Source: an uncultured Paracoccaceae bacterium (lineage in GTDB: Bacteria; Pseudomonadota; Alphaproteobacteria; Rhodobacterales; Rhodobacteraceae). From it: 64,000 nucleotides of DNA. The stretch's first letter is position 1. The number at the start of each line of letters is the position of its first letter. Made by a program: the position numbers and the translations under genes. Below are positions 8,260-15,872 of this stretch, piece after piece. The notes under the pieces were generated by a model. The model searched no databases, had not been told where the DNA came from, and worked only from the letters and a program-made list of their open reading frames with translations. The DNA lies in assembly GCA_947500775.1 (NCBI GenBank), contig CANMTD010000006.1:62001-126000 (forward strand), read 5' to 3'.

Positions 8260-8456
8260 TTTCTGCCCTTTCAAGTAGCTTGATTTGCGTTGGGGCCGAT
8301 TGACTAGATGCCGAATGTAACCAAATTGTGTCAGCATTCTAGGGGGTGGTACGGGACATTCTGCAGCTGAACAAATTCTTTTAATGTTTACCTGAACATA
8401 GGTGCAGTAAAATTTTTGTGAGTACAATGTTCCATGTAATTACAAAGGGTAAGTTT

Positions 8457-8500
8457 TTGCACATATGTGCAACATATATGCAAAATGCAACGAATCGTTG
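8457..8500. promoter_or_regulatory. Candidate operators upstream of the Afu-type ABC operon
   Basis: TTGCACATATGTGCAA (8457-8472) is a perfect 16-base palindrome. CAACGAATCGTTG (8488-8500) is a second palindrome with 6-base arms and one central base. TGCA occurs at 8458, 8468, 8479 and 8486, so the first three copies sit about one helical turn apart. The block lies 34-77 bases before the permease ATG. A LacI-family regulator is encoded at the end of the same gene run and is the obvious candidate binder. Binding itself is inference. Confidence 0.5.
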
Positions 8501-8533
8501 TAGATTAAAAGTTCATCAGAGGACCGAGTTTTC

Positions 8534-10360
8534 ATGACGACTGCCGCAGGCAAAAGACGCAGTTCCGCCGGGTGGTATCGCCGGCTGCGCAGGCAGGCGT
8601 TGTTTGGGCTGCAAGACCCTACTCTGCTGATCGGGATTGGCCTGCTTGCCGTGTTCTCATGGCTGGTTGCCGCACCCCTGATCGCGGTTTTTGCCGATAT
8701 ATTCACCACGCAACCCGGTGACGAAGCCCGGACCGGCGGGGCCGCAGGAGAGATCACCGGTTATTATCTGGATCGGGCCTTCAACTCCCGCATGTCACAG
8801 ATCATCTTCTGGAAACCGTTGTGGAACACTCTGGCGGTCGCGACCGTTTCGATCGTGCTGGCGCTTGTTCTGGGCACAACGCTGGCGTGGCTGCTTGTCC
8901 GGACCGACCTGATGGGGCGGGCATGGCTTTCCACGGTGCTGATCATACCCTTCATGTTGCCCGCCTGGACCTTTGCGCTGGCCTGGATGACCCTTTTCAA
9001 GAACGCCACCACCGGCGGTCAGCTGGGATGGTTTGAAAGCATGGGCTACCAGATTCCCGACTGGGTGGCCTATGGGGCCTTTCCCACCACGGTGATCATG
9101 ACGCTGAACTATACCCCGTTCGTTATCATTCTGGTCGGTAACGCGATGCAACGGCTTGATAGCCAATTGGAAGAGGCCGCCCGGATGCTGGGCGCCGGTC
9201 GGCTGACAATCGCGCGTCGGCTTGTGCTGCCGCTGATGCGCCCGGCGACCCTGTCGGCCGGTCTGCTTATTTTCGCCGATGCCGTCGGAGAGTTTGCAGT
9301 TCCTTATGTGTTGGGTCTGCCGGTGCAGTTCGAAACCTTGGCGACCTCTCTTTATCGCGCGATAGGGACACAGCAAAACGGGATGGCGGCCGTCTTTGCG
9401 GGTGTGATCATGGTCTTCGGGATTGTTACCCTAAGCATAGACACCTGGATGATGCGGAAAACCTGGCGCTTTGCGGTTCTGGGCGACAAGGGGGCGATGC
9501 AACGGCGCCAGACGTTGGGCGCGATGCATTTGCCTGCCCTGACATTGGCGCTGGCAATGGTGATCGTTGGGATCGTTGTGCCATTGGGCACGCTTGCACT
9601 TTCGACGGTGATGCATATCCCCGGGCGCTTTACCCCCGATAATTTCACTTTGGCCTATTGGATCGGGACCGATCTTGGAACCGTCGCTTTGCGCAACGGT
9701 ATCCTGTTGTCGGATCAGTTCTGGGCCGCGGCCTGGAATTCGATCCGCATTATCGGAAGTGCCGCGATCCTGGCCGGGGTGGTGGGGATTCTGGTCGGCT
9801 ATGTGGTCGTCCGCAGCCCGGTCAAAATCGTTTCGGTTGCCCTGCGGCAGATTACATTTTTCCCCTATCTCGTGCCGGGCATCGCCTTTGCCGCGGCCTT
9901 TCTGGTGCTTTTCGCGGTCGAGCGCGGCCCGATCCCGGCGCTGTATGGCACGCCGTGGATCCTGTTCCTTGCCCTTGTGGCCGACCAGATGCCCTTTGCC
10001 AGCCGTGCCGGGATTTCCGCAATGACGCAGCTTGGCCGAGAGGTCGAAGAAGCGGCCAGCATGGTTGGGGCGGGATGGCTGCGCCGGATGCGGTCGATAA
10101 TCTTCCCGATCCAGCGCAGCGCGCTGGCCGCCGGGATACTTTTGTCATTCATCTCGGGTCTCAAGGGTGTCAGCCTGTTTATCGTGCTGGCGGTGCCATC
10201 GACCGATGTGCTGACGACATTCTCGCTTCGGCTTGTGGATTACGGTTATACTCAGGCGGCCAATGCGGTGGTTCTGATGATTTCGATCATCGCTTTGGGG
10301 GGTATGCTGTTGATCAACCGGGTGACCGGAACCGGTTTGGCCCAGGGTTTGGAAAGCTGA
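8534..10360 (+). CDS. ABC importer permease, fused two-domain (AfuB/FbpB type)
   Basis: A 608-residue protein with two copies of the six-helix importer permease domain. Each copy carries the EAA loop that docks the ATPase: EEAARMLGAGRLTIARRL at about residues 213-230 and EEAASMVGAGWLRRMRS at about 503-519. Fusion of both permease halves is usual in the Fbp/Afu (iron or hexose-phosphate) family. Stop and next ATG are one base apart, and the ATPase and binding-protein genes follow. Automated annotation would say ferric iron transport. The neighbouring phosphatase gene argues for a phosphorylated organic solute. Confidence 0.88.
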   Translation: MTTAAGKRRSSAGWYRRLRRQALFGLQDPTLLIGIGLLAVFSWLVAAPLIAVFADIFTTQPGDEARTGGAAGEITGYYLDRAFNSRMSQIIFWKPLWNTLAVATVSIVLALVLGTTLAWLLVRTDLMGRAWLSTVLIIPFMLPAWTFALAWMTLFKNATTGGQLGWFESMGYQIPDWVAYGAFPTTVIMTLNYTPFVIILVGNAMQRLDSQLEEAARMLGAGRLTIARRLVLPLMRPATLSAGLLIFADAVGEFAVPYVLGLPVQFETLATSLYRAIGTQQNGMAAVFAGVIMVFGIVTLSIDTWMMRKTWRFAVLGDKGAMQRRQTLGAMHLPALTLALAMVIVGIVVPLGTLALSTVMHIPGRFTPDNFTLAYWIGTDLGTVALRNGILLSDQFWAAAWNSIRIIGSAAILAGVVGILVGYVVVRSPVKIVSVALRQITFFPYLVPGIAFAAAFLVLFAVERGPIPALYGTPWILFLALVADQMPFASRAGISAMTQLGREVEEAASMVGAGWLRRMRSIIFPIQRSALAAGILLSFISGLKGVSLFIVLAVPSTDVLTTFSLRLVDYGYTQAANAVVLMISIIALGGMLLINRVTGTGLAQGLES

Positions 10361-10361
10361 T

Positions 10362-11504
10362 ATGTTCAGGATTGCCTTAACAAACGTGCGCAAAAGCTAT
10401 GACAACCGCCAGCCGAATGCGGTGAACGACATTTCGTTGAACATCGACTCGGGGTCTTTCACCTGTATTTTGGGGCCCTCCGGGTGTGGCAAATCCACAC
10501 TGCTGCGCATGATTGCCGGGCTTGAGGGCGTCAGCGACGGCGAAATCTCGATTGGCAAAAAGGTTGTCGACAGCCCGGTCAAAGGCCGTTTCGTATCGCC
10601 GGAAAAGCGGCAGGTGGGTCTTGTTTTCCAATCCTATGCGCTTTGGCCGCATATGACGGTGGTCGAAAATATCGCCTTCGGCCTGAAGGTGCAGAAGATG
10701 TCTGCCGCGCGTTGCCGCGCCCGCGTGGACGAAATGCTTGCGGTCCTGCGGATCGAGGGGCTGGAAGACCGATACCCGGCAGAGCTGTCTGGCGGTCAGC
10801 AACAGCGCGTGGCGCTGGCCCGGACGCTGGCGCTAAGCCCCGGTGTGCTGTTGCTGGATGAACCCCTGTCGAACCTTGATGCGACCCTGCGCCTGCAAAT
10901 GCGTGACGAACTGTCCCGGCTTCATCGCGAACTGGGCACCACCATTGTCTTTGTCACGCACGACCAATGGGAGGCCATGATGCTGGCCACCCATATCGCC
11001 GTCGTCGCGGATGGCCGGTTGCAACAGATGGGGGTCGGGACCGAAATCTATGATCGCCCGGCCAATCGGTTTGTGGCCGAGTTCATCGGGAACCCCCGGA
11101 TCAATGTCTTTGAGCCCGGCAGCCAGGCCGCGGCCGTTTTTGCCGATAAGGTTCAGACAGACCCGCAGCGGGATGCGGCGACCCTCTCTTTTGGGCTGAG
11201 ACCCGAGGCGATGACCCTGCATGCCACCTTTGTCAGCGGGTCCATTCCCGCAGAAGTCCGGGCGGTCATTCCGACCGGCGGATCATGGCTTATCGAATGT
11301 TTGCTGCGCGGCACCGATGATGACGCGCTTTTGGTACATTCGACCCAGCACGCGCCCGGCTGGACGGTCGGCGACACAGTCTATGTCAGCCCCGATCTGG
11401 CAGGCCTGCATGTTTTCGATACCGACGGAAAATGTCTGGAGCGTCCGGCCGACGCAAATGCCGAAACTTACGCGCGTCTACATCTAAAGCGAGGACATCT
11501 TTGA
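10362..11504 (+). CDS. ABC importer ATP-binding protein (AfuC/FbpC type)
   Basis: A 380-residue ATPase with Walker A GPSGCGKST, signature LSGGQQQRVALARTLAL, Walker B VLLLDEPLSNLDA and the H-loop VTHDQWEAMM. A C-terminal extension from about residue 245 resembles the TOBE regulatory domain of the MalK/FbpC group (GLRPEAMTL). The gene starts one base after the permease stop, and its TGA shares a base with the ATG of the binding-protein gene. It energises uptake through the two-domain permease. Confidence 0.9.
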   Translation: MFRIALTNVRKSYDNRQPNAVNDISLNIDSGSFTCILGPSGCGKSTLLRMIAGLEGVSDGEISIGKKVVDSPVKGRFVSPEKRQVGLVFQSYALWPHMTVVENIAFGLKVQKMSAARCRARVDEMLAVLRIEGLEDRYPAELSGGQQQRVALARTLALSPGVLLLDEPLSNLDATLRLQMRDELSRLHRELGTTIVFVTHDQWEAMMLATHIAVVADGRLQQMGVGTEIYDRPANRFVAEFIGNPRINVFEPGSQAAAVFADKVQTDPQRDAATLSFGLRPEAMTLHATFVSGSIPAEVRAVIPTGGSWLIECLLRGTDDDALLVHSTQHAPGWTVGDTVYVSPDLAGLHVFDTDGKCLERPADANAETYARLHLKRGHL

Positions 11505-12607
11505 TGAAACTTCCTGCTCTGACAGCATTATTGGCCTGTGCCGCTGTCTCTGCCCCTCTTGCGGCAGAAGAATTCGATATTGTCACTCTTCTGGAAGCCG
11601 CCCGGTCCGAACCGCCGCTTTTTGTGTTTGATTCCACCGGAAAGATCCGGAAGCAGGCCAAAAACTTCGAGGACGTCTACGGGTTGCAGGTTCACGCTAC
11701 CAAATCGAAAGCGCCTGCCACGATCCGAATGCTGGTTGGCGAGGCGCAAGCCGGCAACGTGCAGGCGGATGTGGCGTTGCTTTTGGATACGCCTGCCGCC
11801 ACCGTCAAACTGATCAAGCCGGGCCATGTGTTTTCCTATGTGCCGCCCGATATGGTGGACCTCATTCCCGAAACGGCGCGCGATCCGCTGGTGGTGTCGC
11901 ATTCCCCGGTTGTCTGGAGCTATCACACAGGCCTGAACGACAGCTGCCCGGTTTCCAATATCTGGGAACTGACCAATGCGGAATGGGCCGGCCGCGTCGC
12001 CCTGTCCGATCCACTGGGCAAGCCTGATTTTACCGATTGGTTCAATCAGCTTTCCATGCACCATGATGATGCCATTGCGGCGGCATATCAGGCGCAGTAT
12101 GGCCAGCCGCTTGAAACGGATCACGCATCGGCCACCGAGGCATGGGTCGCCGCTTTGGCGGGCAATCGTCCGCTGCTGACATCTTCTGACAGCGATGTGG
12201 CCGCTGCCGTCGGGCATCCCGATTCCACCGGGAATTTCATCGGCTTGATGTCGACGGCCAAGTACCGCGAAAATGACAACGGGATGAAATTGGGTATTTG
12301 CGCCAGCATGGAACCCATGGTCGGTTTCCTGTCGCCGAAGTTTTTGGTGATCACCACGGGCACCGACAGCCCGAATGCGGCGCGGCTGTTCGTGCATTAC
12401 CTGCTGACCGAAGCGGGCTGGGCGCCGCAGGCCATCGACGGCAAGATGGCGACCAACCTGACCCATAGCGTTCCCAAAGGCGAGCCTTCGGGCGCGATGA
12501 AGCACATTGATCGCCTGTGGGCATATGACATTTCCACATCCGCCGAAGATTGGGCAACCCGTCAGGATTGGCAGGATATCTGGGCACTTAACCGAAATGG
12601 AAACTGA
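11504..12607 (+). CDS. Periplasmic solute-binding protein of the Afu/Fbp-type importer
   Basis: A 367-residue protein with a signal peptide (MKLPALTALLACAAVSAPLA) and a class-II binding-protein layout as in FbpA/AfuA/IdiA. Conserved-looking blocks are FDSTGKIRKQAKNFEDVYGL, VVWSYHTGLND, WAGRVALSDP and RLFVHYLLTEAGW. The start at 11504 overlaps the ATPase stop by one base. An upstream in-frame start inside the ATPase gene is rejected. The FbpA iron-binding YY pair is not evident, consistent with a non-iron substrate, though I cannot prove this by eye. Confidence 0.85.
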   Translation: MKLPALTALLACAAVSAPLAAEEFDIVTLLEAARSEPPLFVFDSTGKIRKQAKNFEDVYGLQVHATKSKAPATIRMLVGEAQAGNVQADVALLLDTPAATVKLIKPGHVFSYVPPDMVDLIPETARDPLVVSHSPVVWSYHTGLNDSCPVSNIWELTNAEWAGRVALSDPLGKPDFTDWFNQLSMHHDDAIAAAYQAQYGQPLETDHASATEAWVAALAGNRPLLTSSDSDVAAAVGHPDSTGNFIGLMSTAKYRENDNGMKLGICASMEPMVGFLSPKFLVITTGTDSPNAARLFVHYLLTEAGWAPQAIDGKMATNLTHSVPKGEPSGAMKHIDRLWAYDISTSAEDWATRQDWQDIWALNRNGN

Positions 12608-12740
12608 TCGAGGGAGGTATTGAACACCACAGCACGACGGACGGTGTTGGGAACTGTTCGGGCGAATGTTTGTGGATAACAAAGGCCGACGGCTGAATCG
12701 GGCTGCAACCCGACCGGCCAGAGCACTTTAAGAGGCTGAT

Positions 12741-12759
12741 GCAGGCAATCCGCCTGCAA
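12741..12759. repeat. Hairpin between importer and phosphatase genes
   Basis: TGCAGGC, a five-base loop and GCCTGCA form a 7-bp stem in the 219-base gap between the binding-protein gene and the phosphatase gene. No T-run follows, so it is not a clear terminator. It could attenuate or stabilise the transcript. Confidence 0.35.
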
Positions 12760-12826
12760 TCGCCCGGATGTCGAAGTGTTGTATCCAGTGCGCCGTGTTC
12801 GGTCCAACGATTGAAGAGGTCGCAAT

Positions 12827-13474
12827 ATGAAAATACCGGATCCGTCAGAAATGGCGCTGATCTTTGCCGAGGCCGAGGCCCGGCGCGCACCCCTGCACCG
12901 GATCGCGGAAGATATCCACGGGACGGGGATTGACCTGTATGTCGGCAACCGGCAGGCAGCCAGCGATCTGGCGCTTCTGGCCGACTATGGCGTCAACACT
13001 GTATTGAATTGTGCGATCAATCTGGACATCAACTATGTGTCCGACCCGGCAGAGGATTCCAGCGAATTGACATTTGGCCGGGCGCCGCTGCGCTATCACA
13101 AGATCGGGCTGATCGACGGGCCGGGCAACCCGTCGCAAATGATCCTTGCAGGTTATCTTCAGCTTGTGAGCCTGATCAGTCAGACCATGCCGGACAAGGC
13201 AAACTACCCGTCGAATGATCCCGGCCACATCCTGGTCAATTGCCGGGGTGGCCGCAGCCGGTCGGTGATAATCGGCGCATTGTTCCTGCATCTTGAATTT
13301 CCCGACCGCTATTCCACCTTGAATTGCGCGATTGAACATGTCAGGCACTGCCGCGAACTGGACCCGTTGGAAAGCCCGAGCGCACCCAAGCCTGTCCTGA
13401 TCGAAGCGGCGTTGTGGGCGGCCGAGGCCGTAAGACGACTGCAACACGGGCACCCCGCTCCGCACCCTGAATAG
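12827..13474 (+). CDS. Dual-specificity / tyrosine-type protein phosphatase
   Basis: A 215-residue cytoplasmic protein with the CX5R active site: VNCRGGRSRSV, with Cys139 as nucleophile and Arg145 binding phosphate. A likely general-acid loop is KIGLIDGPGNP (Asp97). The start has an AGAGG ribosome site nine bases before it. The fold and motif place it in the DSP/PTP superfamily, whose members dephosphorylate proteins, inositol phosphates or other phosphate monoesters. It sits between an Afu-type importer and a LacI regulator, so it may release phosphate from the imported solute. Regulation by protein dephosphorylation is the alternative. Confidence 0.82.
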   Translation: MKIPDPSEMALIFAEAEARRAPLHRIAEDIHGTGIDLYVGNRQAASDLALLADYGVNTVLNCAINLDINYVSDPAEDSSELTFGRAPLRYHKIGLIDGPGNPSQMILAGYLQLVSLISQTMPDKANYPSNDPGHILVNCRGGRSRSVIIGALFLHLEFPDRYSTLNCAIEHVRHCRELDPLESPSAPKPVLIEAALWAAEAVRRLQHGHPAPHPE

Positions 13475-13501
13475 AGTAGAGTAGCTGAATAGAGTAGAGT
13501 A
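13467..13501. repeat. Tandem 18-bp direct repeat before the LacI gene
   Basis: CTGAATAGAGTAGAGTA occurs at 13467-13483 and again at 13485-13501, a period of 18 bases. The first copy spans the phosphatase stop codon and the second lies 6 bases before the lacI-type ATG. It therefore covers the translation initiation region and could affect expression of the regulator. Confidence 0.7.
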
Positions 13502-13507
13502 TGTAGT

Positions 13508-14533
13508 ATGAGCAGTTCTGATCGCCCTGTTTCCCGGCGCCCGGCCTCTGCGGCTGAAGTGGCTGAACTGGCTGGCGTTTCCCGCTCTGCGGTGTCCCGC
13601 ACGTTCACCGATGGCGCAAGTGTTTCGCCCGAAACGCGGGCAAAGGTGCTGAAGGCGGCGGAAAAGCTGAATTACCACGTCAATCAACTGGCGCGCGGGC
13701 TTTCGAAAGAAGAAAGCCGCCCGGTCTGTGTTCTTGTCTCGACCCTTGTCAAACCCTACCACGCCCGTCTTCTGCACGAAATCACGACCACCCTGCAGCG
13801 CGCCAAGCGTGTGGTGATTGTCATCAACGTCGGGGATGACCCGGACACCGCGGCGCAGGCGCTGGAACAGGCAATGCAATACCGTGCCGCCGCGACCATC
13901 GTGCTGTCGGGGTCGCCGCCCGCAAATCTGGTGCGGTCCTGCGTGGATGCGGGTCAGCAGGTGATCCTTGTCAACCGGGCCGACGACCTGCCCGGTGTCC
14001 AGCATATTCAGATCGAATATGAAAACGCGATGCGCCATGCCGCGACGATGTTCGTTCGTGCGGGCTGTAAGACAATAGCCCTGGTTTCCAGGGCCAACAG
14101 AACGCCCAGCCTTGATGCCCGCGAAACCTATTTCATTTCCGCCCTGCGCGAAAAAGGCATCGAACCCATGGTCTGGCGCGGGCATTCGACCAGCTATGAA
14201 GGCGGGCAACTGGCCGCCCGCGAGCTTTTGGCCGGCGTCACCCCGCCCGATGGTGTTTTTTGTATAAACGACCTTATGGCCTGTGGTTTTCTGGATGTCG
14301 CACGGCTTGAATTCGGGCGGCATCTGCCCGATGAGCTTAGCGTTCTTGGATTTGACGACATCACCCAGGCGGGGTGGAGCAGCTATCGCCTGACCACCTT
14401 TGCGCAGCCCTACGTCGAGATCAGCGAAGCGATCGCAGGTCTTTTGAAACAGCCAAGGGATGAAGCGCGTGACACCATCCGCCTTGCCGCCCGTCTGGAA
14501 TGGCGCAACACGATGCGCCTGGCCGAAGACTAG
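13508..14533 (+). CDS. LacI-family transcriptional regulator
   Basis: A 341-residue repressor with an N-terminal LacI helix-turn-helix (AAEVAELAGVSRSAVSRTF) and hinge region up to about residue 65. A periplasmic-binding-protein-like sensor domain follows, with the usual blocks IVLSGSPP, QIEYENAMRHAATMFVRAG, GVFCINDLMACGF and LSVLGFDDITQAGW. The position directly after the importer and phosphatase suggests control of that operon by the solute or a derivative. Candidate operators lie at 8457-8500. No strong ribosome site is seen. The upstream sequence is the AG/TA-rich tandem repeat. Confidence 0.88.
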   Translation: MSSSDRPVSRRPASAAEVAELAGVSRSAVSRTFTDGASVSPETRAKVLKAAEKLNYHVNQLARGLSKEESRPVCVLVSTLVKPYHARLLHEITTTLQRAKRVVIVINVGDDPDTAAQALEQAMQYRAAATIVLSGSPPANLVRSCVDAGQQVILVNRADDLPGVQHIQIEYENAMRHAATMFVRAGCKTIALVSRANRTPSLDARETYFISALREKGIEPMVWRGHSTSYEGGQLAARELLAGVTPPDGVFCINDLMACGFLDVARLEFGRHLPDELSVLGFDDITQAGWSSYRLTTFAQPYVEISEAIAGLLKQPRDEARDTIRLAARLEWRNTMRLAED

Positions 14534-14638
14534 GCTGCGCGGGTGATCGCGCCCTGAACCGCCCGAAGGCGGAGCCACGCCGGTCAAATCCGCCTCTGTC
14601 CTTTGGGTCTGCTGCAACCTCACCGCCGGGACCCCTGC

Positions 14639-15157
14639 TCAGGCCACAAGCAATGAATTGGCGGCACAAATCCGATGCGTTGGATGCAACGTTTCGAACC
14701 TTTCGATGAATTCGTCCGTTTTCACCGGGGGGCCGAAGGCAATCGGCACGCCACCCGCGCAGCCGATCACCAGCCTTGAGAAAAACAGCTCATATGCAAC
14801 GATGCTGTCGCCAGCAAAGGGTTTGCGCTGAATATACAGCAACGCGGGGTTGTGCGATTTGGTCCGGTGCGTGTTCCTGATCGGGTCTGGCAACACCATC
14901 AGCGCCTCTGCCGAAACAAAGCCTTTCAGGAAATTGACGCGTGTCCCGTTATTAGAGGTGCAAATCGTCTGTATGAAGACCGGGCGATCCGGATCGTCGC
15001 TTCCGCGATCGAAGTGGATCGTCCGGGTGCGAATTTCTTCAATCGCAAAATGCTCTCCAAGTTCGGGGCTGAAGATTTCATCCCCCGCCGACAAGTTCTC
15101 GATCTTCGTCCAATCGCCGTAGGGCGAAATCAGAATACTCGTACCCAAACCAATCAT
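14639..15157 (-). CDS. Small stand-alone Hint-like domain protein
   Basis: A 172-residue protein whose opening (SILISPYGDWTKIENLSAGDEIFSPELG) resembles the start of Hint domains, in which a Cys or Ser residue is followed by the IE-x-L-x-x-G-D motif. The C-terminal half is unlike the standard Hint domain of the neighbouring RTX protein. ATG 15157 has GAAGG upstream. A TTG two codons earlier is possible. There is no signal peptide. It is 28 bases from the next gene on the same strand. The function is unknown, and the catalytic Cys/His of self-splicing Hint proteins are not clear. Confidence 0.6.
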   Translation of the reverse strand: MIGLGTSILISPYGDWTKIENLSAGDEIFSPELGEHFAIEEIRTRTIHFDRGSDDPDRPVFIQTICTSNNGTRVNFLKGFVSAEALMVLPDPIRNTHRTKSHNPALLYIQRKPFAGDSIVAYELFFSRLVIGCAGGVPIAFGPPVKTDEFIERFETLHPTHRICAANSLLVA

Positions 15158-15185
15158 TACCAACTAACCTTCGTTACAGTGTACT

Positions 15186-15800
15186 CTACCGTCCAGCACG
15201 TATGAAATTGTTGCGCACGTCAGGACCCGCGCCAAGCCAACCAGCAACAACGCTGGCTACGTGATTGATGATGCGCACCCGCTGCGTCTGGCCCATTGCT
15301 ATGGCTTCTTTGGCCTGGGCGCCGGTATAGGCAATCAGATCTGCCTGAATGTTTTCTTCCGCGGCAAGCAGTTCGCCGGTGCGCCGATCCAATACGCGGA
15401 TCGAGAAGTCGATGTTGTGGACGCCGGAACGTTCCAGCGTATAGCGGGTCTTGTTCGTAAGCGCGTGGAACTGGTTGACCGTAACCTTGATATGCACGCC
15501 GCGCCCTTTCCCGGAAAGCCGGGACGCCCCCCTGGAAACGGCTTCGTGCATGATTTTCCGAACTTGTTCGTGCCGATCGCCAAGCGGCTCTTCGCGCCAG
15601 ACGATATCGGCTTCCGGGGCATAGGTATTTGCTTCGGTGACAGTCAGGCTTTGGGGAACGACAACATCGATTTTGCTGACGCGCCAACTGGCCGTTTGAT
15701 CGGCGGTCGGAGCGTTGGCATACGACGTTTCCCAGGTTTGGCTGCATGCAGACAGCCCCCCCGCCGCCAACACCCCCAATATTAATGTCCTTCGGTTCAT
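15186..15800 (-). CDS. Lipoprotein of the DUF6778 type
   Basis: A 204-residue lipoprotein: MNRRTLILGVLAAGGLSAC carries a lipobox (LSAC) for acylation. The mature part contains WRVSKIDVVVPQSLTV, IMHEAVSRGASRLSGKG, VHNIDFSIRVLDRRTGE and ends near HVASVVAGWLG. I recognise this layout from uncharacterised rhodobacteral DUF6778 proteins. Residue 17 of the longer frame is used as the start because the signal peptide begins there. It lies between the two Hint-type genes. No enzymatic motif is seen, and it is probably an inner- or outer-membrane anchored periplasmic protein. Confidence 0.72.
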   Translation of the reverse strand: MNRRTLILGVLAAGGLSACSQTWETSYANAPTADQTASWRVSKIDVVVPQSLTVTEANTYAPEADIVWREEPLGDRHEQVRKIMHEAVSRGASRLSGKGRGVHIKVTVNQFHALTNKTRYTLERSGVHNIDFSIRVLDRRTGELLAAEENIQADLIAYTGAQAKEAIAMGQTQRVRIINHVASVVAGWLGAGPDVRNNFIRAGR

Positions 15801-15872
15801 GGTTTCATTTGCCTCTGTGGTTGCAGTGAAATTTGGCTTGTTTGCCAAAGTTTTCGATGCAGCTTGCGTGCT

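Noticed and set aside
8534-12607. Calling the importer a ferric-iron system
   Set aside because: The family name alone is weak evidence. No Fur-like box was seen upstream, and the phosphatase and LacI neighbours favour a phosphorylated organic solute.
11528-12682. 384-codon minus-strand frame opposite the binding-protein gene
   Set aside because: The plus-strand protein has a signal peptide and fits an ABC operon. The minus frame has no domain.
12845-14623. 592-codon minus-strand frame opposite the phosphatase and LacI genes
   Set aside because: The plus-strand genes carry CX5R and LacI signatures. The long frame is a GC-skew shadow and includes translated repeat sequence.
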